Shown piece after piece: positions 62,655-64,000 of a DNA stretch of 64,000 nucleotides. Position 1 is the stretch's first letter. Each line of letters starts with the position of its first letter. The stretch is from Acetobacterium sp. KB-1. Its GTDB lineage: Bacteria > Bacillota > Clostridia > Eubacteriales > Eubacteriaceae. The notes below the pieces were generated by a model, which ran no database searches, was not told the origin of the DNA, and saw nothing but the letters and a program-made list of their open reading frames with translations. A program made the translations under genes and the position numbers. The DNA lies in NCBI RefSeq assembly GCF_003260995.1, contig NZ_CP030040.1, positions 1,205,773 through 1,269,772 on the forward strand, given 5' to 3'.

Positions 62655-62727
62655 TTTCGCTCCTCTTTCTCGTTATTTGCTTTTCTTATCAAAAAGATTA
62701 TACCCGATTCACCTGCTTTTTAACACC

Positions 62728-64000
62728 CTACATAACTTCCCGAATGACATCGTATTTGGCATCATCACTTTCCACAAAGCCTTCCACGGGGGATTTGATA
62801 TTTGGTGCTTTCACATACTCCACAAATGCCTGTCTTAAAAGATCCGAAAATTCTTTTGGCAATTTCGGATTTACGGCAATCGCATCCTTGGGGATGTCCG
62901 GGGTTTTCGCAATGATCCGGAGCTCATCCAGGTTAACGCCGCTTTTTTGTGCCTCTTCCATGGCTTCGTTATAAGTGGCTCCAGCATCATATTCCCGAGA
63001 CAGTACCGCTTTAATTACACTGTCATGACTACCCAGATAAGACGTCTTACTGAAAATCGTCTTGGGATTCAGGCCTTCAGATTTAATACTATGCTGAGCA
63101 TAGAGGTATCCCGAAGCGCTACCCTCATCCACATAAGCAAAGCTTCGGTCTGTTAATCCCCTTAAACTGCTAACCCCGCTGTCTTTGCGGGTAATAATAC
63201 AGCCATTATAAGACACCTTTCCATAGACTCTTGGGGTTACCAATGGCTCGATACCGATTTTTTCATGGGCATTGACATAGGCAAAGGGAGAGAACCAGGC
63301 CACGTCAATGATGCCTTCCTTCATGCCTTCACTCAGGGCATCATAATCCTTGACAATCATGGTACGCACGTTATAGCCGATTTTTTTGAAGACCGCATTT
63401 AAGATCGGCACGTACATGGTTTTAATGTTTTCCGGCGAAGTAAAAGGATTGACCCCAAAAATAATTTCATTCTTATTTTTATTTTTGGCAGTGAGTTTCT
63501 GAACACTACTGGCCATTTCTGAAAGCTTGGTGCAGTAATTCAACAACTCAATATTTTTTGACTTTTGCGTCACAATGGTGCTAATCGTATTGGAGGTTAC
63601 CCGGTGAGTGGTATCCACTGCTTCGGACACCTTGGCGATGGAGGACTGAATGCCATGGGAGGTGTTCACTTGGAGACTGGAAATCTCTTTGATTTCATTC
63701 ATGGAGTGGTTTAACTCAATCAGTACTTTCTGAATTTCTTCGATAACAGCGCCGGATTTCTGGGCAGCATTTTCAATATCTCTGGTTCGGATGGTGCACC
63801 GTTCAATGGATTTATTGGAACGATCAACTTCCACAATGACCTGATTGACAATCTGTTCGATTTCGGTAGCAAAGGTAGAGGTGCTGTCAGATAGCCGTTT
63901 AATTTCTTCTGCCACTACTGAAAATCCTTTACCGGCGGCTCCGGCCCGGGCAGCCTCAATGCTGGCATTTAGAGCCAGAAGATTGGTCTGTCGGGAAATA
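62728..64000 (-). CDS. Chemoreceptor signalling domain fused to PhnD-like binding domain (5' end beyond window)
   Basis: About 424 residues are visible; the frame is open to the window edge. The upstream part [20 protein letters not shown] through [11 protein letters not shown] is a methyl-accepting chemotaxis signalling tip and descending helix. After a linker of about 130 residues comes a PhnD-type family-12 periplasmic-binding domain ([52 protein letters not shown]). The binding domain follows the cytoplasmic signalling domain, the reverse of ordinary receptors. Normal relatives bind phosphonates or phosphite. Whether the binding domain stays cytoplasmic is unknown. Confidence 0.85.
   Translation of the reverse strand, partial: ISRQTNLLALNASIEAARAGAAGKGFSVVAEEIKRLSDSTSTFATEIEQIVNQVIVEVDRSNKSIERCTIRTRDIENAAQKSGAVIEEIQKVLIELNHSMNEIKEISSLQVNTSHGIQSSIAKVSEAVDTTHRVTSNTISTIVTQKSKNIELLNYCTKLSEMASSVQKLTAKNKNKNEIIFGVNPFTSPENIKTMYVPILNAVFKKIGYNVRTMIVKDYDALSEGMKEGIIDVAWFSPFAYVNAHEKIGIEPLVTPRVYGKVSYNGCIITRKDSGVSSLRGLTDRSFAYVDEGSASGYLYAQHSIKSEGLNPKTIFSKTSYLGSHDSVIKAVLSREYDAGATYNEAMEEAQKSGVNLDELRIIAKTPDIPKDAIAVNPKLPKEFSDLLRQAFVEYVKAPNIKSPVEGFVESDDAKYDVIREVM

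Overview
The window comes from a strictly anaerobic, acetogenic Firmicute, most likely Acetobacterium or a close Eubacteriaceae relative. The evidence is three sets of corrinoid-dependent methyltransferase genes feeding tetrahydrofolate, an 8Fe ferredoxin, strong AGGAGG ribosome sites, TTGACA/TATAAT promoters and Clostridia-type riboswitches. I saw no rRNA, tRNA, CRISPR array or insertion sequence.

Region 1 (1-14.6 kb) is a methyl-group catabolism block. Uroporphyrinogen-decarboxylase-fold methyltransferases (MT I type), corrinoid proteins and dihydropteroate-synthase-fold methyl-THF methyltransferases (MT II type) occur in three gene sets. They are accompanied by PucR, AraC/PocR and Crp/Fnr regulators. 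Two of the sets carry a short CobW-type GTPase plus a small partner protein, and a His-rich metal-binding segment lies on one or another neighbour. This looks like a dedicated metal-delivery accessory system. Region 2 (14.7-22 kb) holds a YtcJ-type amidohydrolase, a staphyloxanthin-like crtN/P-crtQ-crtO operon headed by an internally deleted desaturase relative, and a free-standing GshF-like ATP-grasp protein.

Region 3 (22.4-29.2 kb) is the most striking part. Four fluoride (crcB-motif) riboswitches lie within about 4.2 kb. They face a dynamin-like GTPase (minus strand), a pair of MutS-like ATPases (plus strand), a near-empty terminated segment, and a crcB/fluC pair. Together they suggest a fluoride-response island that goes beyond export. 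Region 4 (29.2-34.3 kb) has a ferredoxin/small-protein operon with a palindromic operator, a hydroxyacid dehydrogenase, a cupin protein and a CorC/HlyC-family membrane protein. Upstream of the last is an unannotated 41-codon leader ORF with an acidic/proline start whose stop codon lies inside an intrinsic terminator, a possible ribosome-destabilisation Mg2+ switch. A CPBP protease follows.

Region 5 (34.4-44.8 kb) contains a strongly promoted structured RNA, a polar amino-acid ABC transporter, a PII-like/Kef-like antiporter pair, an OpuC-like osmolyte ABC transporter, a CDGSH/glutamate-synthase-domain protein and PdxA. Region 6 (44.8-64 kb) holds signalling and surface genes: a GGDEF/EAL protein co-transcribed with a binding-protein gene broken by three perfect 32-bp tandem repeats, two large chemoreceptors, an ECF sigma/membrane-partner/bactofilin-like locus, a P2-type cation ATPase under a Mn2+ (yybP-ykoY) riboswitch, a secreted papain-like protease with ChW repeats, and a chemoreceptor-type signalling domain fused to a PhnD-like binding domain at the right edge.

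All family calls rest on reading motifs and comparing paralogues within the window; no database search was run.
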